A model generated the notes under the pieces. The model was not told where the DNA came from. It made no database searches and saw only the letters and a program-made list of their open reading frames with translations. Below are positions 25,001 through 35,046 of a stretch of 64,000 nt of DNA, in pieces. The position numbers and the translations under genes were made by a program. Each line of letters starts with the position of its first letter. The first letter of the stretch is position 1. Origin of the DNA: Phaseolus vulgaris (lineage: Eukaryota > Streptophyta > Magnoliopsida > Fabales > Fabaceae). The stretch is from assembly GCF_000499845.2 (NCBI RefSeq), contig NC_023755.2, forward strand, positions 36,282,023 to 36,346,022, written 5' to 3'.

Positions 25001-26819
25001 AGTTTTACGTTATTAAGCATGAATGATTATTTTGAATATTGAAGACAATATTCCATATGTTAAACTTTTATAATTTCTCAATTTTAATAAGAAAGAAAAC
25101 AAGTTTGATATTGTAAAAAAAAAAATCCAAAAAGAATAAGTTGATCTTAACTCATGGTTTTAAGCCAATACATATAAAATGTCACATTACCTTTAAGCAA
25201 ACACTCAAATACTTGAGTTTTTAAACTATGTATGATATCACTCCTCAAATTTTCTCATTTATATTACCTATTTTTGTCATTTTAAAGTTATATTTATATT
25301 TGTGATTGATGTTGCAGAATCGGTGCAGAGCTTATGAAGGCTGCATGTTATGATGTCATCAAAGCTTGTGATGAGAACCACCAACAAAGGTATTTTTTTT
25401 TCTCATTCTTTATTTTGTATTTTAATCATTTATACAATACACTTTTTATCTATTAAAACATTTTTATTGGAAATGATTGAATAAGACTTTGGATGTGAAT
25501 AGGTGTTTGCATGTTCAATCTTATATCACATGTTTTATGATAGGATATTAATAGGGTCACCGTCTTTTATGTAAATATTGCAACACCTTGTGTATAAAAG
25601 ATTTGGAAAGAAAGAAATCAATGTTTGTTTGGAGAGACTATTTTTGAAGAGAGAAGGTGATGCAACAAGTAAGTTTATGCTGGATGTGAAATCACAAGAT
25701 AATGTCTTATTTTATTTTTTAAGATCTTACATGATTAAGAATAAAGTCAAGTTATAGTTTATAAGTGTGATGCGAACTTTGTTTTACAAACTGATTATGA
25801 GATTGTGTTATATATAAATTCAGTTACTAAGATGATATCAAAATTTAGGAAATGATGGAACTATATGTAGGGATCGGTCTTTTGATGTATGAATAGGAGA
25901 AAAAGACAAAATATGAATTTATTTTTAGTAGAGAGTATAAAAAAAAAAGTTATAAAACTTATTATTATAAGATTGAGGTATAGAAGGAAGTACACCCACT
26001 TCTACTTTTGTATTCATGGTGTTGGAAGAAACCAATGTTGCAACAAAATGAGCATATAAAAAGAGAAAGACAGTGATATGGATTAGTTTTTGGTAGGATA
26101 GTAATGAAGAAAAACAAGTTACAAAATATATCATTGAGGTATAGAAAGAAACACAACAACTTTTGTATTCATAGTTTTCTTATTAGTTATTGAAATGACT
26201 TAGGTTATTTATTTAGTATCTATGGTTAATAACACATAAATATTATACAATTAATCATTTTTTTTTCTGATTAATCTTTTGGTTTCTTGTTTGTTAAAGG
26301 GCTAGCCTCATTGCTAATGATAATTGATTGAGTTGTTGATAAAACAAAACTTCTAAATCTATAATATAGTGTTTGAACATATGCATGCAGAAGAGAGTTC
26401 AGTATTTTAATTTATGTTTAAGATTATAATCTGATTTATATTTTTATGTGTTATTTATCATTCTTAGATTTTTAAAGTATATAACTTTGTTACAATATTC
26501 AGTTTTATTGTTAAGTTTGATACTAATTTTTGTGTATAAACTTTGGTGTTCAGATTTTCTCGAGGTTTAATCTTATTAAAAAAGGAGTTTGGCAATACCA
26601 AGAACAAGTTGAATTCCTTTGTTCAGGTATATGTAGTATCCTTTGTCATTTCTCTCATAAACATGATTGTTATGAAAATAATATAGTTTAGTTTTTTTTA
26701 TTGGATTTTTCAAACTCTTGTTATGTTTGATTATTCTATTTAATTCACAGATGGAGAAAAGGATTATACGACTTGAGAAGTCTCAATCACCAGCCTCTAC
26801 TTCTCAATCACCAATATAG
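19094..26819 (+). CDS. Pseudo-histidine-phosphotransfer (AHP-like) protein lacking the phospho-His, 137 aa, six exons
   Basis: Canonical HPt proteins relay phosphate from cytokinin receptor kinases to response regulators. Exons: 19094-19153, 20040-20170, 20408-20476, 25318-25389, 26554-26626, 26751-26819; the spliced frame is open. The N-terminus (YTKSLFDEGVVNDQF, about residues 13-27) and the C-terminus (AACYDVIKACDENHQQR, then LLKKEFGNTKNKLNSFVQMEKRI) follow plant AHPs, including the anchor IGA at 88-90. Aligning on IGA, the canonical HQ(L/F)KGSS block becomes REIEDKS, so the phospho-accepting His is Arg79. If expressed, the protein should be unable to accept phosphate, as in Arabidopsis AHP6, where the position is Asn, and might antagonise signalling. 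Intron 1 has a GC donor. Intron 4 (20477-25317) is inflated by duplications. Length is slightly below the usual 145-156 residues. It could instead be a decaying gene whose frame happens to survive. Confidence 0.82.
20452..21017 (+). repeat. 284-bp tandem duplication including the 3' end of exon 3 and its splice donor
   Basis: Copy 1 runs 20452-20735 and copy 2 from 20736 to about 21017. Both begin GTGAAATAGAGGACAAAAGC and continue through CACAAGGTAGCTTGC, so the last 24-25 coding bases of exon 3 and the GT donor exist twice. The copies remain highly similar, with a few substitutions and small indels, implying a fairly recent event. Confidence 0.92.
21050..25120. repeat. Diverged tandem repeats of about 1.7-1.9 kb filling intron 4
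   Basis: Ordered blocks recur. The stretch around 21340-21600 (TTTCCACATCAATTG-type, then AATCGATGTGAAAAGTGTCA) matches 23217-23490. The stretch around 21890-22300 (reading AAGGAGGGAGACACAAGGTG, then TGTAGTATGTGA) matches 23780-24130. GAATTCTACATAAAAGTTGGTATG at about 22525 matches 24430. CAAGTTTGGTATGAAAGTTGAAC is at 22971 and 24689, and a shortened related block is near 25090. A CACTAGTAGAAAATA word at 23245 resembles a CACTA transposon terminus. The content may therefore be non-autonomous transposon sequence that was duplicated with the intron. No transposase was recognised. Boundaries are approximate. Confidence 0.75.
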
Positions 26820-27800
26820 AGTTTATATCATGTTCTTACTCTCAGAAAAATTCAGTTTCTAAAAAATATGTTGCTATTTAATTTAACCAAAATCAATTAT
26901 CACATTACACCATGTACATTTATATTTGTTTGTATTTTGTGCTTTTGCAACTTTTGAAGGCAACTTTATTAAAAAATATATTATTTACTAGCAGAAAAGC
27001 TTTTGTATTTCTATTTAATTTTTTTTTTAAATATAGAAAATAAATAGTTTTATGAGAAAAAAAAATGAAAGGTTATATGGTTATTTTTTAACTAAAGAGA
27101 TGTATACGCATGTATTTTATTAAATAATAAAATTGTTTTAATTCAGTAAATGGTAAAATTAGAAAATTGACAGTAAGAGATGATATCTTTTTTTATTTAT
27201 TTATTTTTATATTAACTAGTGAAACATAGGCGCATAGTATCCATTTTTTATAATAAAAATATAATTAAAAGCTAGATATTATAATGGTTATTAAAACTAA
27301 AATCATTATTTAAATTTACATTGAAGTTATAAAAAAATAACATAGTAAATAAGTATTCTTTTTTAACTTTTGTAATATTTAATTATGTGGTATTTGAAGA
27401 TAATTATTATTTATGTAAGCATTTTTTATAAATAGTAAAATGAATAGGATAGGTTATGTTGAAAAGGTAAAAGTGGTAATAAAATGTGTATGTCAAAAAA
27501 CAGTTATTAAATAGAAAATTTATTTATTGATAGAAATAAATTATAGATTATAGATATATATTAATTAAAATAATTATTCTAATTTATATAAAGTTGGAAA
27601 AGAATTGAAAATTTTATGACATAGCTTTCGTTAAAAAAGAGGCTCGTTTGAGAATATGTATGGGCTTGGGCTTGCAGATATAGGCCCATGAATTTTGAAA
27701 AACGGGTGAACGAACGAACCATTCATTCTGAATAGTTGAGTCTATTTCCTTATCCTCTTCTTCCGTTCGCGTCTTCTGTGTCAAACTAAGTCCACTGGAA
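26820..27800. other. AT-rich intergenic region
   Basis: This contains the 3' UTR of the phosphotransfer-like gene and a very AT-rich spacer. The final 150 bases are pyrimidine-rich and more GC-rich, and probably form the leader of the aldo/keto reductase first exon that follows. Nothing else was recognised. Confidence 0.55.
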
Positions 27801-28110
27801 ATGGCAGCTATAGTAAGTCACCACCACCGCATATTCTCCACCACCACGCGCCTAAAATCCGCCACCAGAGACTCGCGGCGGCGGAGGATCGGCGCAAACT
27901 CCGTTCGGTGCGCTGACGTGAGCACGGCCACGAGCGAGAATCGACGAGTGACGGTGAGTAACAGGAAAGATTCGCTGGAGATATGCCGAGTGCTGAACGG
28001 GATGTGGCAGACCAGCGGCGGTTGGGGCCGAATCGACCGAGACGACGCCGTCGAGGCCATGCTCCGTTACGCCGACGCCGGCTTATCCACCTTCGACATG
28101 GCCGATCACT
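27801..28110 (+). CDS. Aldo/keto reductase first exon without its own downstream exons (orphan or alternative first exon)
   Basis: The frame encodes a Ser/Thr/Arg-rich N-terminus of about 45 residues that looks like a plastid transit peptide, then DSLEICRVLNGMWQTSGGWGRIDRDDAVEAM and ADAGLSTFDMADH. It closely resembles exon 1 of the complete gene at 31480. It ends at CACT|GTACG with one base of a split codon, the same phase as that gene. It could therefore splice in frame to exon 2 at 32049 and restore DHYGPAEDLYG. No copy of exons 2-9 was seen between 28111 and 31479. The exon is much more GC-rich than its surroundings. Either it is the stub of a tandem duplicate or it is an upstream alternative first exon used with the shared downstream exons, which would give a 387-residue protein. 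Sequence alone cannot decide. Confidence 0.75.
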
Positions 28111-29501
28111 GTACGTTTACGTTCTCTCTACTCGCTGCTATTCTGCTGATGTGGGCATTTCCGATTGGCCTAATATTCGTGTTTGTTATGGAGTTTTCCG
28201 TTACTTACGAATTAATTGAATGCGAAATTCACATTTTTTTTCTCCGACTTTTTTTTACCGTGTATAAGTAAATGGTATTAAAAACATTAAAAACATTTTA
28301 TAACCGTAAATGTTTTGAATTATTAAAAATAAGCTTAGTTTTTCTTATTCTTCTTACTATATACGTGTAGAAATATGCATTGGAATCCTTTTATGTTAAG
28401 AGTTTATCATTATTAAATAATATTAATTTTTTTATTAACTTTCCAAGTCACTTTATAAAAATATTAAATAAAAAGTATAACTAGCGTTTTATATTGTAAA
28501 AATATTAAATAAAACGAAGTGTATTTAATGTTTCAAAATATAAAAATATTAATTCATCTTTGTTTATTAAATTAAAGGATTATTTAAAATTCGATTTAGA
28601 ATTATTCTTAAATTGTGATTCCAGTTGATAATTATGTTTTAGGAATTGCATTTATTTTTAAGATGAAAAGTATTAAAATTGAATTAATACAGACATAAAA
28701 TATATTGCTTACTTCTTAAATTAATCTTTAAAATATTAAATGACAAGCATTTGATATTTTTGTAAAATTTTACTTATATGTCCATTTTTATTATTTGTAA
28801 CAGTGTAAAAATTGTGAAAAGTCTTTATGTAGGTATATTTTACGTAGGTATATGAATTATTTACTCTAACAATAAATTTGAGTATAATTATTTTTTTATT
28901 AAAATTTGACTATTATTTTTCGTATTTAATTTTAAAAACCAGGAAGGAGTGGATTCGCTGCTTCATCCAACCATATACTCCTTATGGCATTCTTCATTTC
29001 ATCTGTAAAACCTCATATCAATGATATCATTATTGTTAATAGGTTAAGTAAATGAACAAAAACAGTGGCCGAAAGAGACGTGAGAAAGGAGAAGCAAGGA
29101 CCAAATTGGAATTATAAGGAATTGAAGCAGAGTGAATGAATCAGAATTGGGTTGTGACGCTTCTCCATCCATTAGAGTTTTTTTATACAGAAAAATGTTT
29201 TTTAATGATTGATTAAAAAAATTATTTCTTACTTTTATAATTTTAATAAAAATTTGTATAATAAATTTTAATTTAAAAAAAAATAATATATTTGTTTAAA
29301 TTATGTCGCAACCATATTAAAATTATCAAAAAATCTAATAAATATTTTGAATTTAATCTGGATATGTGTTGTGGTTAAAGTGTCCGTATCCTTATATATA
29401 TCAGCTCGATCTCCACAAGCCCTAAAACGGAATCCTTTCCCAAATCCCCTCACAGTGAGTCACCCAAGTATGTGATTTTGGCGGTACACATAGCCAATCA
29501 A
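28111..29501. other. AT-rich stretch with dispersed repeat and promoter
   Basis: No exon was recognised. Positions 29231-29395 repeat part of 18268-18435. A TATA-like CTTATATATATCAGC at about 29391-29405, roughly 100 bp before the next start codon, is at the edge of that repeat and may be the promoter of the intronless gene. Confidence 0.55.
29231..29395. repeat. Dispersed repeat, copy 2 (shared with 18268-18435)
   Basis: The ordered words AATAAAAATTTGTATAATAAATTT, AATCTAATAAATATTTTGAATTT and GATATGTGTT parallel the first copy. It directly precedes the TATA-like sequence of the intronless gene. Confidence 0.6.
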
Positions 29502-30704
29502 ATGCCGGATTCTCACCACCATCATTCCCATGTTTCCTCACCGCCGGAACCATTCTTGTGCGATCTTTCTGTCGGAGCACACAGTCATCACTCTTCCTCA
29601 CCCTCACCCTCACCCGCTTCCGCCGACTCCCCGCCGCACTCCAACGCCATCGTCATGGTGTCGCCGCCCGACTCCCAGGACTCCGTTTCCCACACGGCGC
29701 CGGGGAACACCTCGACCCCCGCTTTCTGTGACCAGCCGCGGGTCGCCAGAGAAGGCGATGTTGACGCTGGGACGCCGGGGTTCGTCGATTTCTGTAAGGG
29801 GTCGGAGTTTGTTGATTTGGGGATGGGTTCCGTATTAGGGCTTTCGGAAGTTCAGCTGACGCAGGAAATGGGCGTCAATGAATGCTCTCACGGTGCACGA
29901 AGAGATGTTTTGGGCGAGATTCGTGATGGCCGGTTCGATAAAGTTGCAGTTTTCGATAGGGAATTGTCTGAAATGGACGAGTCGCCGGGGAAAAAACCGA
30001 AACTTTCGGAAGGCGATCTGGGTATTGATTCTTCAGGGGGTTGTGTGGAAGTTCAATCGCAGAAAGTGAAAGAGGGTGTGGGGAATTGCGAGAGGAATCT
30101 GGTTTCTGAAGAAGAAAAAATTTCAGATGAAAATCACTGTTCTGCAGAAAATTTAGAAACCCTAGTTGGGAACTTTGGTTTATGTGAATCCGAGAAAGTG
30201 GTATGCATTATCGAGGGGAGCAAGTCAAGTGATGGTGCTGTGGAAGATTCTGGTGTGGAGAAGAAGAGTGATGAGGAAGGGGTGCTGCGTGTGTTGCCAC
30301 CCTCAATGCGTGGTCCATTGAAGATGAGTGGAGTGGAATTTGGGAATAGTCGATTGAAGAATGCAGCGAGTGAATCACCCTCAAAGCGTGGTCCATTGAA
30401 GATGAGTGGAGTGGAATTTGGGAATAGTCGATTGAAGAATGCAGCGAGTGAATCGGAATGTTTGAAGAATGCAGCAGCGCGTGAATCGGAATGTTTGAAG
30501 AATGCAGCAGCGAGTGGAGGGGAATTTGGGAATAGTCGGGAGAAAAAGAATGTGTTTGATGTGTTGAGAGCTCTCTCAGATATTAGTAATGAAGGGGAGG
30601 AAAATCTTGATGATTTTAGTTTGATTGAAGTCGCCGAAGCTTGTGGGATCACTTTTCCTAGGCCAAGGTGGTGGCCGCCGGAATGGGAAAACTTTGGCCC
30701 ATAG
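29502..30704 (+). CDS. Intronless uncharacterised plant protein with in-frame repeats, 400 aa
   Basis: The first ATG (29502) is used; a longer in-frame extension would need a GTG start, which is not expected in a plant nuclear gene. The N-terminus is His/Ser/Pro-rich (MPDSHHHHSHVSSPPEP) and the middle is acidic and Ser-rich with low predicted order. A 78-bp unit starts near 30309 and repeats at 30387, giving two copies of RGPLKMSGVEFGNSRLKNAA. It is followed by shorter repeats of SECLKNAAA (33-bp period, about 30450-30515). The C-terminus is compact and looks conserved: ISNEGEENLDDFSLIEVAEA, then CGITFPRPRWWPPEWENFGP. No catalytic motif or membrane segment was seen and no function is proposed. 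The long, well-composed frame and GC-rich 5' half argue for a real gene. Confidence 0.8.
   Translation: MPDSHHHHSHVSSPPEPFLCDLSVGAHSHHSSSPSPSPASADSPPHSNAIVMVSPPDSQDSVSHTAPGNTSTPAFCDQPRVAREGDVDAGTPGFVDFCKGSEFVDLGMGSVLGLSEVQLTQEMGVNECSHGARRDVLGEIRDGRFDKVAVFDRELSEMDESPGKKPKLSEGDLGIDSSGGCVEVQSQKVKEGVGNCERNLVSEEEKISDENHCSAENLETLVGNFGLCESEKVVCIIEGSKSSDGAVEDSGVEKKSDEEGVLRVLPPSMRGPLKMSGVEFGNSRLKNAASESPSKRGPLKMSGVEFGNSRLKNAASESECLKNAAARESECLKNAAASGGEFGNSREKKNVFDVLRALSDISNEGEENLDDFSLIEVAEACGITFPRPRWWPPEWENFGP
30309..30515 (+). repeat. In-frame coding minisatellite (78-bp and 33-bp periods)
   Basis: The 78-bp units at 30309 and 30387 are almost identical. The sequence then collapses into a 33-bp unit (GAATCGGAATGTTTGAAGAA type) at about 30451 and 30484. 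Both periods are multiples of three, so copy-number change keeps the frame. Confidence 0.88.
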
Positions 30705-31479
30705 GAATAGTCTGAGGAAAACTGTGAAAACCACTCTTTAGTTTTTTTTACTTGATCCGCTTTTTATTTGGAAGGTTTTTTGTTTGTGCCGTTTGCACTT
30801 GGAATTTTGAGTATCTTAGATGTATCTACACTGTTTAGCGGATGACAGTTTGGTAGGGTTCTAATTTCTATCTGGTTTGGGATGTTGTCTGTCTATTGTA
30901 AGTCTGGTCCAAACCATGAATCAGGATCACCAACCTCTTTTCTAAAAAAAAGCTATTTCTTTCTCAGCAACTACTACACTCTTCAGTGGCTGCAACTCTG
31001 CTCGAGGTTAGAGAATTGCCCTCGAAATTGAGATGTTGACGTTAGGCTTAATGTTGTTTGACCTAGTCCACCACATTGTTTTTTTTTTTTTTATAAATTA
31101 AATGCTAAAAAAAATAATCGGATATAAACACGTCAACTTCACCGTGCGAGAATAGCGGTTGGACAAGAATAAATGAATTTTAAATACGAGAAGAGCCTTG
31201 GTAAATTTTAGATCTTTAATAAAACAAATTTTTTAAGTAGAAACTCTATTAAAAATATCTATGGACTTCAGATTTATTTACACCAATAAAAATGATGAAA
31301 ACGTATGGTGGAGAGTAATAGGCTGCTGATATAGGATAAAGCAGTGACGACGCTGCACTGTGACCATGACTCTATTTTTTTCTTGTTAGAGCGACACGTA
31401 TATTTGCTGAAAGGAGCTTTTTTATTTCGTGTATATCCTAGAGTTATTATAGCCTTATAGGTTCTTGAGCAATTTGGAA
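30705..31479. other. Spacer between intronless gene and aldo/keto reductase
   Basis: This holds a probable 3' UTR to about 30960, a poly-T run near 31080 and the upstream region of the complete aldo/keto reductase. No additional gene was recognised. Confidence 0.5.
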
Positions 31480-34077
31480 ATGTCTGAGTTATTGCGGCAT
31501 TCTTTGGGCAAATTCACTTTCAGTCCAAATGGAACACCAACTAGGAGAGGAATAGTAGTAACACAAAAATATAGGCATCTGAGGCCGTTTCAATGTGTGT
31601 ACACACAGGATAATCGAAGCACTGTGGTGAAAAATGGCAATGATTCTTTGGATATATGCCGGGTTGTGAATGGAATGTGGCAGACCAGTGGCGGGTGGGG
31701 CAGAATTGATAGGGATAATGCTGTTGATGCTATGCTTAAATATGCTGATGCTGGACTCACCACTTTTGATATGGCTGATATTTGTATGCAACTTGATTAA
31801 TTGCTTCTACTTGCTTTCTGTTTGAAATAATGTACCCCTTTAAGGAAATTCCTGGACTGCACACTGAAGTTATTCGTTAGAGGATTAGAGGGTGACAGTA
31901 GATTTGATGTGTTCAAATTTGACTGTTATGTGATTATCGGATGTATTAGATGTGGATTCTTCCCAACATGAGCTTCTTTTTGCAAGTCTTCTTAGAAGTT
32001 ATGTGTTTTGAGGATTGTTCTCATTGTTGTGTTCTTCGAGCTTTGCAGATGGACCTGCTGAAGATCTATATGGGATTTTCATCAATCGAGTTCGTCGTGA
32101 GCGTCCTCCAGAATTATTGGAACAGGTCAGAGGGTGAGTTGATCAAGTAACTTCGTACTCTTCTATAATTTTTTCTTCTATTTTGAAGATTTGAAGAAGA
32201 TGCAGATACTCTTATAGTATTTGGCTGTCCTACCATATATTTCCAAAAATTGTTATTGAAAAATATAAAGGAAAGTATTTTCTTATTATCCATTGTATCA
32301 TTTGGTGCAGTCTCACTAAGTGGGTGCCTCCGCCAGTTAAGATGACTGCTAGCTATGTAAAAGACAGCATCAATGTTTCAAGGAAGAGGATGGATGTGGA
32401 ATCCTTGGACATGCTTCAGTTCCATTGGTAGTTAATCCCTCTATATTGTGCTTATTTGATGTACTAACTATCATGGTTCAAAAAGCATAATTATTTATCC
32501 ACATTTTGCAATTCTTAAAATTTTTAGGGAAAGTCATAACCATTACCATCATCCATGACCATGAGACCATCATATAAAAAACCATCCATTTTGCTTCTGT
32601 ATAGTGAAATGAGTACTGGATTCACATTATCTAGCTAAACTACTTCTGTAAATAGTTCTAACTCTCTGAAATTTAGGATTCTTCTGACAATTCACCTCTA
32701 TCTCTCTATTGGATTTAGGTGGGATTATTCAAATCCAGGCTACTTGGATGCGCTAAAACACCTTACAGACTTGAAAGAAGAAGGTTAGTTTTGTTTCTGA
32801 TTGACGGCTACAAATTCACATATAAGTTCACATTTCTTGCTTTGATCAAACTACTTCAGTCAAAATTTGATACAGGTAAAATCAAGACTGTGGCTCTGAC
32901 AAATTTTGATACAGAGAGGTTACAAATTATTCTTGAAAATGAGATTCCTGTTGTAAGCAATCAGGTATATCCAACTGCTTTAATTTTTTTAGTTCTTTTT
33001 AATAATTCTTTATAGATCGTGAACCTTATTGGTATTTTGATGTCAGGTGCAACATTCACTTGTCGATATGCGTCCTCAGCAGAGAATGGCAGAGCTTTGT
33101 CAGCATACAGGAGTCAAACTGATAACGTCTCTCTCTCTCTCTCTCGGAAGAAAAAGAATTTTCAGCCATAGAAAATAGTTTTTCAAATATAAGATGAAAG
33201 TTTAGTAGAAGTAATCTAAAAAAATTTCCACTTAGTAGATCAATTTCTGATGCAGGTATGGAACGGTAATGGGTGGTCTATTGTCTGAGAAGTTCCTTGA
33301 CACCAACATAGCTATTCCTTTTGCTGGTCCTGCAATAAACACTCCCTCCCTCCAAAAGTACAAAAGGGTACGATTTCATGACCACCTTTCCTTATTTGGA
33401 GGTAGTTTAAGAAACATTTAGCACCTTTTTGTGCTCTATAGAAAGGTTCTGTTCCTTCTAAACATGCTACATTGTAAAACTAAGATAAGCTTTTTAGGTA
33501 GATGAGGGGAAATTATTGATGACAAATAACTCTGAATCGATATGTATATAACAATTCAAGTTGATGATTTGGATTTTTGTCTTCATAACTTAGTTAATAA
33601 TCATGCGTTTTACTATACTTTGCATCTGTTGACAGATGGTAGATGCTTGGGGAGGATGGAATTTGTTCCAGGGATTGCTTCGGACTCTGAAACAAGTAGC
33701 TTCTAAACATGGTGTTTCAATTGCAACTGTTGCTGTGAAGTATATATTAGATCAGGTGAATTTTACTTAATTGATTTGTTCAGAGTTTGATGTGGTTGGG
33801 GTTATTAATTACTATGAAATCTTGTTCTCATATTACATTGGATGAGACCTGCTATATATCCCTTTTATTTTGCCTCTTGTCAAACATGCAGCCTGCGGTA
33901 GGAGGATCAATGGTTGGTGTCAGACTTGGCTTGTCAGAACATATACAAGACGCCAATGCTATATTTTCTCTTGCTCTTGATGAAGACGATGTGGGCAGCA
34001 TACGAGAAGCCACAGCGAAAGGAAAGGATCTGCTAAAAGTGATTGGTGATTGTGGAGATGAATACAGGCGTGCATGA
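31480..34077 (+). CDS. NAD(P)H-dependent aldo/keto reductase family protein, 385 aa, nine exons
   Basis: Exons: 31480-31783, 32049-32133, 32311-32427, 32719-32783, 32876-32964, 33047-33126, 33256-33367, 33636-33755, 33892-34077. All introns are GT-AG and the frame is continuous. Family features include GMWQTSGGWGRIDRD near the start, the DMADIYGPAEDLYG segment holding the usual Asp and Tyr, QFHWWDY with the usual catalytic His, KIKTVALTNFDTERL, LITYGTVMGGLLSEKFL, and a C-terminal SMVGVRLGLSEHIQDAN cofactor region. It resembles, from memory, the Arabidopsis At2g27680 type of chloroplast-predicted oxidoreductase whose substrate I do not know. The N-terminal 55 residues are basic and Ser/Thr-containing, compatible with a transit peptide but less clear than in the upstream first exon. 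ATG 31480 is the first methionine in frame. The donor of exon 6 lies inside a (CT)n tract. Confidence 0.93.
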
Positions 34078-34479
34078 GTCATGTTGAGTTATCAAACTGG
34101 TGAAATGCTGCGTTTAATTTATATAGTACAAGATGGTGAAAAGGGTGGTCGGCGACAGAGGAAAGTGTTCAAGCCCAATTTTGTGACAGTTGAAGATTTG
34201 TATGTATTCGACTGGTAAAAAGACAAAGTAAATGAAAAGAGAAAGTAATGTATTCTCTAGCATATTTTGTCAGATTTTTGCAAACTTTCCTTACGTATTG
34301 GCTATGTCGAAGTATGGAAACTTTGGTGAATCTATGAACAGGAATTACACTTACCTCTGTTTAAATTGATTCAGGCATCAAGAAAGTAGTTAGTTATCCA
34401 TCGGGCGGGCTTTGCCTTAAGCAGTGTGTGTGATCTTTTTGCCTCAAATAAACAATATAATGTATAATATAATGTTTTA
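34078..34479. other. 3' UTR and spacer
   Basis: The 3' UTR of the aldo/keto reductase probably ends near 34460, after the AATAAA-containing CAAATAAACAATATAATG stretch. No gene was seen. Confidence 0.5.
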
Positions 34480-35042
34480 CAAAGCATTATCTATTAATTT
34501 TAAAGATTTCGTTATCAATACACAAGAATATAGGACACTAAACCCCAGCAAATTGTTAACACTGGCTCTTGTTTTCTCACCTTCATAAATCTTAATCAGC
34601 ACCGAGGATTGGTTATCTACATCTGTAACGAATGGTTTTGTCCTTGTTACAGGAATAGTGGTATTCCTAGGAATCACTACACACAAGAGCTCCTTTTGCT
34701 CATACACCAAGAGATGCTGGTGTAAAATCCAATAGTACCATGTTTGGAACATTCTTAATGCCTTCACTCAACAAAGCAGCCTGGGCCACAAGCAACAACC
34801 TCATTTGTATTGATGCTCTTGCAAAGATCCTGCAATAGTTGTTGCAATTTGTACACTTCTCTTTTCAATCTTAGCATCAGTAGAACACCTATCTACATTC
34901 TTCGTGCGCTCTTCAAAGAGCTCCAAATTGATTTCCTCGAACTTGGATAGAGTGATTGAATAGCAGAAGTCAATTTCACAAGCACTTGGGTTCCCTCTGC
35001 AAAGTAGTCCACCATTCTGCTGTCAATCTCCAATAATTTGTA
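34480..35042 (-). pseudogene. HSP70 pseudogene fragment (end of ATPase domain and start of substrate-binding domain)
   Basis: Reading leftward, fragments in several frames match a cytosolic HSP70 in order: DSRMVDYF near 35010, KFEEINLELFEER near 34930, QQLLQDLCKSI near 34825, then VIPRNTTIP, DNQSSVLIKIYEGEKTR and NNLLGF at 34550-34650. Internal stops (for example before VKALRMF), frameshifts and missing segments disrupt it. No start codon, N-terminal nucleotide-binding half or C-terminal lid is present. It looks like a truncated dead copy; the lack of introns is not informative in a piece this short. Confidence 0.85.
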
Positions 35043-35046
35043 ATGG

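Noticed and set aside
30134..30652. 172-codon minus-strand frame opposite the intronless gene
   Set aside because: It arises from the repetitive coding sequence on the other strand and reflects the same in-frame repeats.
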